Of a stretch of DNA of 54,335 bases, positions 34,656 through 42,574 are shown in pieces. The translations under genes were made by a program, and so were the position numbers. The DNA lies in NCBI GenBank assembly GCA_022736205.1, contig DZAT01000004.1, forward strand, positions 1 to 54,335. The letters run 5' to 3'. The notes under the pieces are model-generated. The model made no database searches and was not told the DNA's origin. It saw nothing but the letters and a program-made list of their open reading frames with translations. This stretch comes from Thiomicrospira cyclica. GTDB taxonomy: Bacteria > Pseudomonadota > Gammaproteobacteria > Thiomicrospirales > Thiomicrospiraceae. How positions within the stretch are numbered: position 1 is the stretch's first letter; every line of letters begins with the position of its first letter.

Positions 34656-35601
34656 GATTTCGAACCAGTTTTTTAATTTCAGATATTAACGTTTGCGTAT
34701 CAGATAAAACGCGCACACGATCATCACGAATGCGTATGTTATGACTTCCTTGCCCCCCCAGTAAAACTGAAACCGATGGCGAGAGTTGCGTTAATAATTC
34801 ATTAATTTGCTTGGTGCAATCGGTTATATCTGCCAAGGACGATAAAGACAAACACAAAACATCAGCATGATTTTCATAAACCGCCTGCGCAATTGCCCCA
34901 ACAGGCATTTGAATGCCCGCATTAATCGATTTTACCCCTTCTAGTTTTAGCAATATATCGCAAACCAGCAATCCCAATCCATGCTGCTCTTCGGGAAGTG
35001 TTGTTAAAAAAACAGTCGGTGCATTTGAATCAGGTGGTAAAAAAGCGAATGATTGACGCAATTTGGTTTGCAGCATTTCTGAAACGATATGCTCTTGATA
35101 AATAGAAAGTGCGCCAACTTGCCATTGATTACCCAAATATGCCATGAACCGAGGTAACAATCCTAGTAAAAACGCTTCGACGCCGTAACGCATCAACCAA
35201 TAGTCAATATGCTGCGACAATGAATCAAACTGATTTTGATGAATGTAAGTCATGAAATCAGTAATGTCGTCATCATAGCTTGTTTTTGTTAATGCTTTAG
35301 GCGCATCAAGCATCACAGTCAGCTGATCGGTTGTTAATGTCATGAGCTGACCGGGGCGATGCCCCATATCCATAAGACGCTTAATGAGCAAGAGTTTTTT
35401 TAAGTCTTGAGCCGCATAAAAACGTTCTCCAGATTCACTTCTTTGTGGCAATGGAAAACCATATCTGCGCTCCCAGACACGCAGTAGATCTTTAGAGATA
35501 CCTGTCTCTCGTTCAATACGTCCAATTGAATAGTCAATCTCTAAAAACACGTTATCGCCTCTATTATTGTTTAGGATATTACCATTGATACTGTCAGACA
35601 A
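34645..35601 (-). CDS. LitR/CarH-like MerR regulator with cobalamin-binding domain
   Basis: The 318-residue regulator has an N-terminal MerR winged helix (about 25-95: YSIGRIERETGISKDLLRVWERRYGFPLP). A B12-binding module follows. Its helical cap contains WQVGALSIYQEH, the W-x9-E-H motif that in CarH contacts the adenosyl group. The Rossmann part contains EEQHGLG, the E-x-H-x-x-G motif whose histidine binds cobalt. In known members AdoCbl holds a DNA-bound tetramer in the dark and light breaks it, inducing genes such as phrB. Here it is coupled to phrB and divergent from an oxidative or lipid gene run. The light response is inferred from motifs and context. Confidence 0.88.
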   Translation of the reverse strand: MSDSINGNILNNNRGDNVFLEIDYSIGRIERETGISKDLLRVWERRYGFPLPQRSESGERFYAAQDLKKLLLIKRLMDMGHRPGQLMTLTTDQLTVMLDAPKALTKTSYDDDITDFMTYIHQNQFDSLSQHIDYWLMRYGVEAFLLGLLPRFMAYLGNQWQVGALSIYQEHIVSEMLQTKLRQSFAFLPPDSNAPTVFLTTLPEEQHGLGLLVCDILLKLEGVKSINAGIQMPVGAIAQAVYENHADVLCLSLSSLADITDCTKQINELLTQLSPSVSVLLGGQGSHNIRIRDDRVRVLSDTQTLISEIKKLVRNHVK

Positions 35602-35619
35602 AACTGGTTTTTAGTCATA

Positions 35620-35625
35620 ATTATA
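35620..35625 (-). promoter_or_regulatory. Predicted -10 box of the LitR/CarH-like regulator gene
   Basis: TATAAT on the minus strand lies 18 bases upstream of the regulator start codon. The matching -35 area (CATAAT at 17 bases) is weak. This is the likely autoregulated promoter facing the divergent plus-strand genes. Confidence 0.4.
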
Positions 35626-35651
35626 GCAAGAAAAGCCTAAAGATTATGATG

Positions 35652-35678
35652 TTATTCGATTTTTTATTCGATGCGAAT
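35652..35678. promoter_or_regulatory. Direct repeat and palindrome in the divergent control region
   Basis: TTATTCGAT occurs at 35652-35660 and again at 35664-35672, twelve bases apart. The second copy is part of the palindrome ATTCGATGCGAAT (35666-35678). The site lies just upstream of the regulator's -10 box, between the divergent gene runs, where an operator is expected. Direct repeats fit the way CarH tetramers bind DNA. Confidence 0.4.
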
Positions 35679-35739
35679 ATGACGTATTTATTTTTATCTA
35701 ACAATATGTTTCAGATGCTTGCTTTTTTTTGTTTATGGA

Positions 35740-35745
35740 TTGACA
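35740..35745 (+). promoter_or_regulatory. Consensus TTGACA box upstream of the EAL gene
   Basis: A perfect -35 hexamer lies 34 bases upstream of the EAL gene ATG. It is followed by TACATTACAT repeats, but no good -10 hexamer is seen at 16-18 bases. The site could be bound by the neighbouring regulator instead of serving an ordinary sigma-70 promoter. Confidence 0.35.
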
Positions 35746-35779
35746 ATACATTACATAAACAATTGAAAAAGGTGTCATC

Positions 35780-36847
35780 ATGTCGTGTCGTTGTCAAATG
35801 TTGCCAAATATGCCCTGTGGCAAGGGTAAACTTTTTTTGACTTTTTTCGATCACTTTTTGTTGGGAAAAGTTAAAAAGCTGGTGCACGAAATGGGGCATC
35901 ATTGTCAGAGTGAAGGTCAATTATTGCGCATTGATAGCGATGACATACAGCAGACATTGCTCGATATTTGTTCGAGTGAACACATTGAGTCTGGTGACAC
36001 CAAGAATATTCAAGTACTGGTGACCGATGCCAATGCTACCAGCATTCAGCCTTCTGACTTGACAGAAATGCGACCTCTGGCAACTTGGTGTGCGCAGTTC
36101 ATGGCAAAAGACTTAATGGAAGTGTTGGATAACCGAAGATTGGTATCGCATTTTCAACCGATATTTAAGGTGTCAGATTTAAGCCTCTATGCCCATGAAG
36201 CCTTGATTCGTGGAACGCGTATTGATGGTAGCTTAATTCCTCCTAACGTATTGTTTGGTCAGGCTCGAGAGGCAGAATTACTGTTTAATCTCGATCGCAT
36301 GTCGCGAGAAATTGTGTTAGCAACGGCAGCCCAATATGAATACTTTGGTCGACTCTTTATTAATTTCTTGCCAAGCGCTATCTACAATCCCGAAAACTGC
36401 TTAAGCACAACGGTTGAATTAGCCAAAAAATATGGTTTTGACTTTAAGAACTTAACGTTTGAAGTGGTTGAAACAGAAAGAATTGCTGACACAGCACACC
36501 TCAAACATATCTTAGACTATTACCGAGCAAAAGGATTTAGAACGGCACTCGATGATGTTGGCAGCGGTTATTCTTCTTTAAACTTGTTGGCAAGTTTAGC
36601 GCCTAACGTGGTAAAAATTGACCGAGAATTGATCATGAATATTGATCAAGAACCGCTTAAACAGGCAATTGTTGGCGGCATACTGAGTATGGCAAAACAA
36701 ACGGATATCACGACCTTAGCGGAAGGTGTCGAAACAGAAGCAGAATGGCAGTATATCAAAAGCATTGGTATTGATCTGGTTCAAGGTTTTTACTTTGCAC
36801 GTCCTGCGCCTGAACCTCTGAAAATTGCATTTTTTGAGCAGCCTTAA
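35780..36847 (+). CDS. EAL-domain c-di-GMP phosphodiesterase with Cys-rich N-terminus
   Basis: The 355-residue cytoplasmic protein starts MSCRCQMLPNMPCGKGKL, with three cysteines (3, 5 and 13) that could bind metal or sense redox, then a small domain (to about residue 110) of unknown type. The EAL domain covers about 120-350 with HEALIRG, FINFLPSAI, FEVVETERI, TALDDVGSGYSSL, VVKIDRELI, LAEGVETE and LVQGFYFARP. The catalytic residues are kept, so hydrolysis of c-di-GMP is expected. It is the first gene of the plus-strand run divergent from the B12 regulator. An AAAAAGGTG site precedes its ATG. Confidence 0.88.
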   Translation: MSCRCQMLPNMPCGKGKLFLTFFDHFLLGKVKKLVHEMGHHCQSEGQLLRIDSDDIQQTLLDICSSEHIESGDTKNIQVLVTDANATSIQPSDLTEMRPLATWCAQFMAKDLMEVLDNRRLVSHFQPIFKVSDLSLYAHEALIRGTRIDGSLIPPNVLFGQAREAELLFNLDRMSREIVLATAAQYEYFGRLFINFLPSAIYNPENCLSTTVELAKKYGFDFKNLTFEVVETERIADTAHLKHILDYYRAKGFRTALDDVGSGYSSLNLLASLAPNVVKIDRELIMNIDQEPLKQAIVGGILSMAKQTDITTLAEGVETEAEWQYIKSIGIDLVQGFYFARPAPEPLKIAFFEQP

Positions 36848-36864
36848 AAAGATAGGAATTCAGT

Positions 36865-37416
36865 ATGAAACGAAGAAACTTTATAAGCCGCATGTTTGCG
36901 ATGATGGCATTGTTTTCGCTCACAGAATCGCGTGCTCAGACTTGTGCCGAGCCACTTAAAGAGAAGGTTCGTCTGCTTAATCAGTCTGTTTCAGTGCCTT
37001 TGTGCGAGCTCACGCAAGGTAAGGTTTGCCTATTCGTTAATGTTGCCAGTCATTGTGGTTTCACTTATCAATATGAAGCGCTAGAAAAACTACAACAGAC
37101 TTACCAGAAAAAAGGATTTACTGTCATTGGTGTGCCTTCGTCTGATTTTTTTCAAGAAAAAGATAAAGAGTCAGATATTGCCCAATTTTGCCAGCTTAAT
37201 TATGGTGTTAGTTTTCCTATGTTAGAAAAGTCGCATGTTCGTGGTAGCGACGCGACGCCATTGTTTAAGTGGCTGCAAGCAGAAACAGACACCTCGATAA
37301 AGTGGAATTTTTACAAATTCTTAGTCGATAAAAATGGTAAACCAATACAAGCGTTTGCAAGCATGACAGAACCAACAGATGCCAAACTCATTGCCGCCAT
37401 CGAGTCGTTGCTATGA
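36865..37416 (+). CDS. Exported glutathione peroxidase-like protein
   Basis: The 183-residue protein has a signal peptide beginning MKRRNFISRM, a twin-arginine-like motif. This suggests Tat export, although Sec cannot be excluded. The GPx fold has the peroxidatic cysteine C64 in NVASHCGFTYQYEAL and the WNF motif (IKWNFYKFLVDKNG). The usual glutamine of the tetrad, in the PxNQF block, is replaced: this protein reads GVPSSDFFQE. Two more cysteines (27 and 47) could resolve the sulfenic acid, perhaps with thioredoxin-like donors. Its stop overlaps the FAD oxidoreductase gene by four bases. Confidence 0.88.
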   Translation: MKRRNFISRMFAMMALFSLTESRAQTCAEPLKEKVRLLNQSVSVPLCELTQGKVCLFVNVASHCGFTYQYEALEKLQQTYQKKGFTVIGVPSSDFFQEKDKESDIAQFCQLNYGVSFPMLEKSHVRGSDATPLFKWLQAETDTSIKWNFYKFLVDKNGKPIQAFASMTEPTDAKLIAAIESLL

Positions 37417-38696
37417 TCAAACAACCACAAAATGTCGTTGTGATTGGCAGCGGTATTGCTGGTAGCGGCACTGCGTGGTTGTTGGCTCAGGCAGGACACA
37501 AGGTAACGATTATCGAAAAAAACGAGGTGCTAGGTGGTCATACCTGCACACAAACAGTCACAATGGGAAAACAAACCCATTCGGTCGATATGGGGTTTAT
37601 TGTTTTTAATCGTCCCAATTATCCATTTTTATCGGGATTTTTTGATTATCTGGCTATAAAAACACAAAAAACAGAAATGTCTTTTGCCGTCTCTCGAAAG
37701 GGTGGCAAACATCAATATGGCGGTCGAAATTTTGCTAACTTTATGGCGCACAAACCCAGTCGGTGGCGATTGTCGCACTGGAAGTTACTGTTTGAAGTGT
37801 TACGTTTCAACAAAAGTGCATTAGCGTGGTTGCTAAATGACGGTCGAGATGAGCAACAAACATTAGGCGAATGGCTAGAAAACAACCGTTTCTCTGCTCA
37901 CCTTGCCGATGCTTATTTGTTACCAATGTCGGCTGCCATCTGGTCTTGTCCGCCCACTAAGATGCTTCAGTATCCTGCTAATAGTCTATTGTCATTCTTT
38001 AAAAATCATGGTTTATTACAATTAAAAAATAGACCTCAATGGGAAACAGTAACAGGCGGTAGCCAGATATATTTGCACAAACTATTGTCTCACCCCAATA
38101 TTACCTGCGTCAAAGGCGTAACGGTAAGCCATATACAACGCGATGATTCGTCTGTTAGCGTACATTTGTTGTCGGGCGAAACCCACACAGCAGATCAACT
38201 GGTTATGGCATCTCATGCCAATCAAAGTTTAGCATTGTTAGCCGATGGTGCAACAGAAGAAGAAAGAAAGCTGCTTTCCCCCTTCGCTTATCAAGAAAAT
38301 CATGCTTATCTACACAGCGATTTAACCTTAATGCCCAGCGAAAAAAATGTTTGGTCTGCATGGAACTTTATAGAAGCCTCGACAGATGAACCTGTGCAAG
38401 TTAGCTATTGGATGAACTGCTTACAAAGCATTAACAGCGAACAACCTTTGATTGTAACGCTTAACCCCAACACACCACCATCACCGGAAAAAACATGGCA
38501 ATACAAACGGTTCGAACATCCTGTATTTACGATGCAAACCAAAGCAGCTCAGGCACAGTTACATCAGATACAAGGCAAGCAACGCACATGGTTTGCAGGT
38601 AGTTATTTTGCTCATGGCTTTCATGAAGACGGATTTGCAAGTGCTGTTTCAGTTGCTGCCGCATGGGGAATCGCTGCGCCATGGCTCATCAAGTAG
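37413..38696 (+). CDS. FAD-dependent amine oxidase-like oxidoreductase of the CFA/DUF1365 cluster
   Basis: The 427-residue protein has the dinucleotide fold VVVIGSGIAGSGTAWLL at its start, the second motif EKNEVLGGHTCTQTV, a VDMGFIVFNRPNYP segment and a C-terminal FAGSYFAHGFHEDGFASAV block. This family is constantly found next to DUF1365 and cyclopropane-fatty-acid-synthase-like genes. Relatives (for example UfaD-type enzymes in alphaproteobacteria) desaturate or modify methylated membrane fatty acids. It is coupled to the GPx gene upstream and overlaps the DUF1365 start downstream. Confidence 0.88.
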   Translation: MIKQPQNVVVIGSGIAGSGTAWLLAQAGHKVTIIEKNEVLGGHTCTQTVTMGKQTHSVDMGFIVFNRPNYPFLSGFFDYLAIKTQKTEMSFAVSRKGGKHQYGGRNFANFMAHKPSRWRLSHWKLLFEVLRFNKSALAWLLNDGRDEQQTLGEWLENNRFSAHLADAYLLPMSAAIWSCPPTKMLQYPANSLLSFFKNHGLLQLKNRPQWETVTGGSQIYLHKLLSHPNITCVKGVTVSHIQRDDSSVSVHLLSGETHTADQLVMASHANQSLALLADGATEEERKLLSPFAYQENHAYLHSDLTLMPSEKNVWSAWNFIEASTDEPVQVSYWMNCLQSINSEQPLIVTLNPNTPPSPEKTWQYKRFEHPVFTMQTKAAQAQLHQIQGKQRTWFAGSYFAHGFHEDGFASAVSVAAAWGIAAPWLIK

Positions 38697-39475
38697 GTAA
38701 TCAACTGTCTGTGTATGTCGGTGATCTCATGCATCAACGACATGACAAGCATGCCTATCGTTTTAGCTATCCATATGCTGTTGTTTGTGTGGATGTGGAT
38801 CACTGGCAAGAACAGTGTCTGAAGACAGGTATCAGCGTTAACCGTTTGGGACTGTTTAGCTTATACGCAACTGATTTTGGCGGACGCAACGATCAGCCTT
38901 GGCGATCATGGCTAACGGACTGTCTCGCTCAGCATCAATTCAGTCATTCTATTCATCATGCACAATTAGTAGCAGTTCCTCGATTTCTTGGTGTTGGTTT
39001 TAACCCTTTATCAATGTGGTATGCTTTTAATGAATACAATCAGTTAATCGCCATTATTGCAGAAGTTTCTAACACCTTTGGTCATTGGCATCATTATGTA
39101 CATCACAAAGATGGTGAGGTTATTGATACAAGTGAATGCTTTGGTGCAGACAAGGTGTTTCATGTTTCTCCCTTTTTACAAATGGACTTGAGCTATCGCT
39201 TTCACATTAACCTAACCAGTGAAACTTACCGCCTTATTATCGAAGAAAATAATAGCAATAATGATCGTGTGCTTACGGCAGTGCAAACAGGCAAGCTTTG
39301 TCAGCACAAAACGATGGTTCAGTGCTTATGGCACAACGGACTAACCAGTTTTGGAATTTTACTGGGCATCCATTGGCATGCCTTTAAATTGTGGCGCAAA
39401 AAAGCGCGTTTTTATCAAACCCCCGTTCATCTTAAAGCGACCAAAAACAATACGAGTAGGATGTACTCATGCTGA
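38681..39475 (+). CDS. DUF1365 family protein
   Basis: I choose the ATG at 38681 (MAHQVGNQLSVYVGDLMHQRH), which overlaps the end of the FAD gene by 16 bases. A longer TTG-type reading begins at 38663. The 264-residue protein has the family features RFSYPYAVVCVDVDHW, RFLGVGFNPLSMWYAF, EVSNTFG and HVSPFLQMDLSYRF. The biochemical function of DUF1365 is not known. It always travels with the FAD protein and CFA-like methyltransferase, so a role in membrane-lipid change is likely. Confidence 0.9.
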   Translation: MAHQVGNQLSVYVGDLMHQRHDKHAYRFSYPYAVVCVDVDHWQEQCLKTGISVNRLGLFSLYATDFGGRNDQPWRSWLTDCLAQHQFSHSIHHAQLVAVPRFLGVGFNPLSMWYAFNEYNQLIAIIAEVSNTFGHWHHYVHHKDGEVIDTSECFGADKVFHVSPFLQMDLSYRFHINLTSETYRLIIEENNSNNDRVLTAVQTGKLCQHKTMVQCLWHNGLTSFGILLGIHWHAFKLWRKKARFYQTPVHLKATKNNTSRMYSC

Positions 39476-40693
39476 CAACTTTTTCGTGGTTAAAACGAGC
39501 GTTTGATAACAGGGATAATCGTGGTTTAGCGCTGGCTGTCTATGCGCAACTATTACGCAATTGGCAGGCAGGTCAGCTGACGATTTTTTATCGGAATAAG
39601 CAGGTTACACTGGGTGAAGGGACACTTCAAGCTAACTTAGTCTTATACAACCCTTGGTTGTCTCTATGGACAATGGCCATGAAAGGGGCAATTGGTTTTG
39701 CTCAAGCATATGAAAAAAAATGGCTCGATAGCCCCAATGTGACGCAGTTCTTATTGCTGGCGCGACAAAATGAGTCTGCATGGCGCACTGAAATGGGGCA
39801 AGCAACTGCCTTATATCGTCGCTGGCTAAATTGGTATCATCAAAAAAGAGACAACACAGCCAATGGTGGTAGTCGCAAAAACATTGCCGCACATTATGAT
39901 TTAGGTAATGACTTTTACAAACTTTGGCTCGATGAAACGCTTAGTTATTCAGCAGCCCTTTTTTCGCATCCAGATGAACCCTTGGTTGTGGCACAAAAAC
40001 GCAAAGTTGCTCGACTGATCGAACAGCTCAATTTGCATGCAGGACAAACATTACTAGAAATTGGTTGTGGCTGGGGCGAGCTGATGCAACAAGCACTCGA
40101 CAAAGGTGTTAAGGTTACTGCCCTCACCCTTTCTAGCGAGCAACAACGCTTGGTACAAGAACGACTATATTCAGCAATAGAAAGCAAAAATGCACAAGTT
40201 TTACTGCAAGACTATCGACATCATCAAGGACATTACGATGCCATTGTATCAGTAGAAATGTTCGAGGCGGTTGGTGAAAAATGGTGGCATGTTTATTTTG
40301 AACAGGTACATCTGCTACTTAAAGAAGGCGGCTATTTTGCCATGCAATCCATCAGCATTAGTCCGCATTTATTTGAAAATTATCGTCGTCATCCTGACTT
40401 TATTCAGCGCTATATCTTTCCAGGCGGCATGTTACCTACGCCCGAAAAACTACTCAGCCCTTGCTCAATCAGCAGGTTTGACGATGGTCAACCGCATGGA
40501 TTTTGGTCATGATTACGCACTGACGTTGAATCGGTGGCAAGAGTCTTTCGAGCGCCAACGTTCAGCCATTCACGGGCTTGGTATTGACGAACACTTTTAT
40601 CGTCGTTGGCATTATTACTTGGCTTATTGTGAAGCTGGATTTAAGGCGGGCAGTATCGACGTACATCAATTTACTTTTGTTAAGGCATTATAA
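39469..40693 (+). pseudogene. Cyclopropane-fatty-acid-synthase-like SAM methyltransferase, frameshifted
   Basis: Frame one (39469-40512) has the family N-terminus, the SAM-binding block LLEIGCGWGELMQQAL, LTLSSEQQ, and DAIVSVEMFEAVGEKWW. At residue 330 it leaves the family sequence and stops at 40512. The proper C-terminus (LAQSAGLTMVNRMDFGHDY to QFTFVKAL) continues one base further on, from 40460 to 40693. One extra C in the run 40458-40460 explains it; without that base the protein is about 407 residues, the usual length. The C-terminal part holds conserved helices, so the product as it stands is probably inactive. The DUF1365 overlap upstream and TAATG overlap with the SDR gene downstream show operon structure is otherwise intact. 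Confidence 0.88.
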
Positions 40694-41475
40694 TGTTGTG
40701 TTTTTCAACAGCCAATGCACCGATTAAACACTGGAAAAACAAACGCGTTTGGATGGTTGGTGCCAGTTCTGGCATCGGTCTTGCTGTTGCACAATCGTTG
40801 CAAGCGCAAGGTGCTCGTTTAACGATTAGCGCTCGTCATATTGATCAAGCGCAGTGGCATCATAATACGTCAGTTGATTTTCTCGAGATGGATATTTGTC
40901 AGATCGAACAGATACAGACTGCAATTGAGCAATTAACAGACGTCATTGATGTCGTCATGATTTTTGCTGGTGCTTATACGGCTGGTGCGCTCAGTCGTCA
41001 AAACGTAAATGACATTAATAGCACCATTAACACTAATTTATTGGGTGTGATTCACTTATCTCAGGCACTCATTCCTAAGCTAACGAATCAAAAAGATGGC
41101 GCACATTTGGTTATTGTTGGTAGTGCTGCTGCTTATTTGCCCATGCCCAATGGTGCTGTTTATGGTGCAAGCAAAGCGGGCATTGCTTACTTCGCACAAA
41201 GTCTATATACCGAACTAAAACCACAGGGTATTAATGTCAGCTTAGTGAGTCCTGGTTTTGTTAGAACAAGGTTGACTGCGCAAAACACCTTTGTAATGCC
41301 CAGTCTTATGTCAACTCAACAAGCCAGCGATGCCATTTTGAACGGGTTAGCAAAAGGAACGTTTGATATCGCCTTCCCAAAAGGATTTACGCGGATGATG
41401 CGCGTGATTAATGCCTTGCCTTGGTGTTTGAGACAATGGATATTAAACCGCCTCAATCAACAGGAGACCCAATGA
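40693..41475 (+). CDS. Short-chain dehydrogenase/reductase
   Basis: The 260-residue SDR has the cofactor loop GASSGIG (in VWMVGASSGIGLAVAQSL), MIFAGAY in place of NNAG, the catalytic Ser (VGSAAAY) and YGASKAG (Y-x3-K). No membrane segment is clear. Its ATG shares a base with the stop of the CFA-like gene (TAATG), and its stop overlaps the NTF2-like gene. SDR genes are regular members of the FAD-DUF1365-CFA clusters. Substrate unknown, probably lipid-like. Confidence 0.9.
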   Translation: MLCFSTANAPIKHWKNKRVWMVGASSGIGLAVAQSLQAQGARLTISARHIDQAQWHHNTSVDFLEMDICQIEQIQTAIEQLTDVIDVVMIFAGAYTAGALSRQNVNDINSTINTNLLGVIHLSQALIPKLTNQKDGAHLVIVGSAAAYLPMPNGAVYGASKAGIAYFAQSLYTELKPQGINVSLVSPGFVRTRLTAQNTFVMPSLMSTQQASDAILNGLAKGTFDIAFPKGFTRMMRVINALPWCLRQWILNRLNQQETQ

Positions 41476-41903
41476 ATACGCAAGAACGTTTAGATGATTT
41501 ATGTGCTTTTTACGAATCGTTAACGCACGATGATGTGGCTCTCTTTTCCGATTTCTATGCTCACGATGCACAATTTAAAGATCCTTTTCATGAGGTGGGT
41601 CATCTGGAGGACATTCAAACCATTTTTAAGCATATGTTTGTTGTTGCACCCGATGCAAAATTTCATATCACACACCGTTTTTCCCATGAACAGACAGCTA
41701 TGATGATTTGGCAAATGACCATGACGGTTGCTAAACGTCAGTTGGCTATTAATGGCACAACCTACTTTGAATGGAATGATCATGGATTGGTTAGGGTACA
41801 TCGTGACTACTGGGATGCCAGTGAAGAACTGTTTGCTAAACTGCCATTCATCGGTGCACCAACACGTTGGTTATTGCGCCAATTCTCAGCTTTTAAACAA
41901 TAG
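41472..41903 (+). CDS. NTF2-like / SnoaL-like family protein
   Basis: The 143-residue protein (MNTQERLDDLCAFYESLTHDDV) is a cone-shaped NTF2-like fold, with DFYAHDAQFKDPFHEV and WNDHGLVRVHRDYWDASEEL. I choose the ATG at 41472, four bases overlapping the SDR stop with AGGAG five bases upstream; an upstream in-frame GTG-type reading is poorer. NTF2-like proteins often bind small hydrophobic ligands or act as isomerases. They occur in light-induced and singlet-oxygen regulons with SDR and CFA genes. Confidence 0.88.
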   Translation: MNTQERLDDLCAFYESLTHDDVALFSDFYAHDAQFKDPFHEVGHLEDIQTIFKHMFVVAPDAKFHITHRFSHEQTAMMIWQMTMTVAKRQLAINGTTYFEWNDHGLVRVHRDYWDASEELFAKLPFIGAPTRWLLRQFSAFKQ

Positions 41904-42050
41904 GGAGTCTCTAAAAACCCCACTTCGTGGTATTTTTAGCGCTCCCAAGTTTATTTGATTTCTGGTGGAAGGATCTAAATTAATAGGTTGCATGCAATAA
42001 ATGTGCATCCCTTCCCCCAGACCCCCATCCCGTTAGGGTTTTTAGAGGTC
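41903..42050. repeat. Mini-repeat element with hairpin and inverted ends inside the operon
   Basis: The 165-base gap after the NTF2-like gene holds no ORF. It starts with a large hairpin (GGGAG...CTCCC, 41903-41946, with CTAAAAA...TTTTTAG and a TTCG loop). It ends with GGGTTTTTAGAGG (42035-42047 region), which is an inverted copy of TCTCTAAAAACCC near the left end. It also contains TTGCATGCAA (41988-41997), a perfect palindrome. The segment 42016-42031 is shared with the element at 22477-22552. A small mobile or REP-like element is likely, and its hairpin may act as a terminator. Confidence 0.6.
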
Positions 42051-42068
42051 ACCAATAGGTATTGATTC

Positions 42069-42560
42069 ATGTTTACACATCATATTATTTATCAAGCAGA
42101 AACAACGCCAACGCAATGGGAAACAGCCGATGACCGCGTTATGGGTGGTGTTTCTGTTGCCAATATGACTCCCAGTAATCGATTAGATTTGGCTTGTTCT
42201 TGTCTTTCTGGTCGTGTTTCGCTGGAAAATCGTGGTGGATTTTTGCAAATGAAGTGGTCTTTTGATCCACCCGTCAATGGTAACGATTTCAAAGGCGTTT
42301 ATCTTCATGTTTTGGGTAACAACGAATCCTATAACCTTCATATTCGTACCAATCAATTATGGCTTCCTTGGCAATCGTTTCGCGCCAGCTTTATGACCGA
42401 GTCTAAATGGCAATTCGTTTACTTACCATTCAGTCAGTTTGAAAACTATAAGACTTTTTCAACCATTGACCCAGAACATATCAAAAAAATCGCCATTGTT
42501 GCCATTGGGCGTGTCTTCGAAGCTGATGTTTGTATTCATGAAATGGGTTTTTATTCATAA
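42069..42560 (+). CDS. CIA30-like (complex I intermediate-associated protein 30) family protein
   Basis: The 163-residue protein has the CIA30 signature TADDRVMGGVSVANM, then SGRVSLENRGGFLQMKW and a jelly-roll, carbohydrate-binding-like fold up to FYS. In mitochondria CIA30/NDUFAF1 helps complex I assembly. Bacterial members are of unknown function and often near photolyase, SDR or DUF3429 genes. It has no signal peptide. It follows the repeat element, and a weak start context suggests read-through or a new promoter. Confidence 0.87.
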   Translation: MFTHHIIYQAETTPTQWETADDRVMGGVSVANMTPSNRLDLACSCLSGRVSLENRGGFLQMKWSFDPPVNGNDFKGVYLHVLGNNESYNLHIRTNQLWLPWQSFRASFMTESKWQFVYLPFSQFENYKTFSTIDPEHIKKIAIVAIGRVFEADVCIHEMGFYS

Positions 42561-42574
42561 GGAACTTGCGATTT

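Noticed and set aside
40271..40459. First part of the plus-strand ORF 40271-40693
   Set aside because: Only the part after 40460 continues the CFA-like protein; the earlier part is an out-of-frame reading of the same gene.
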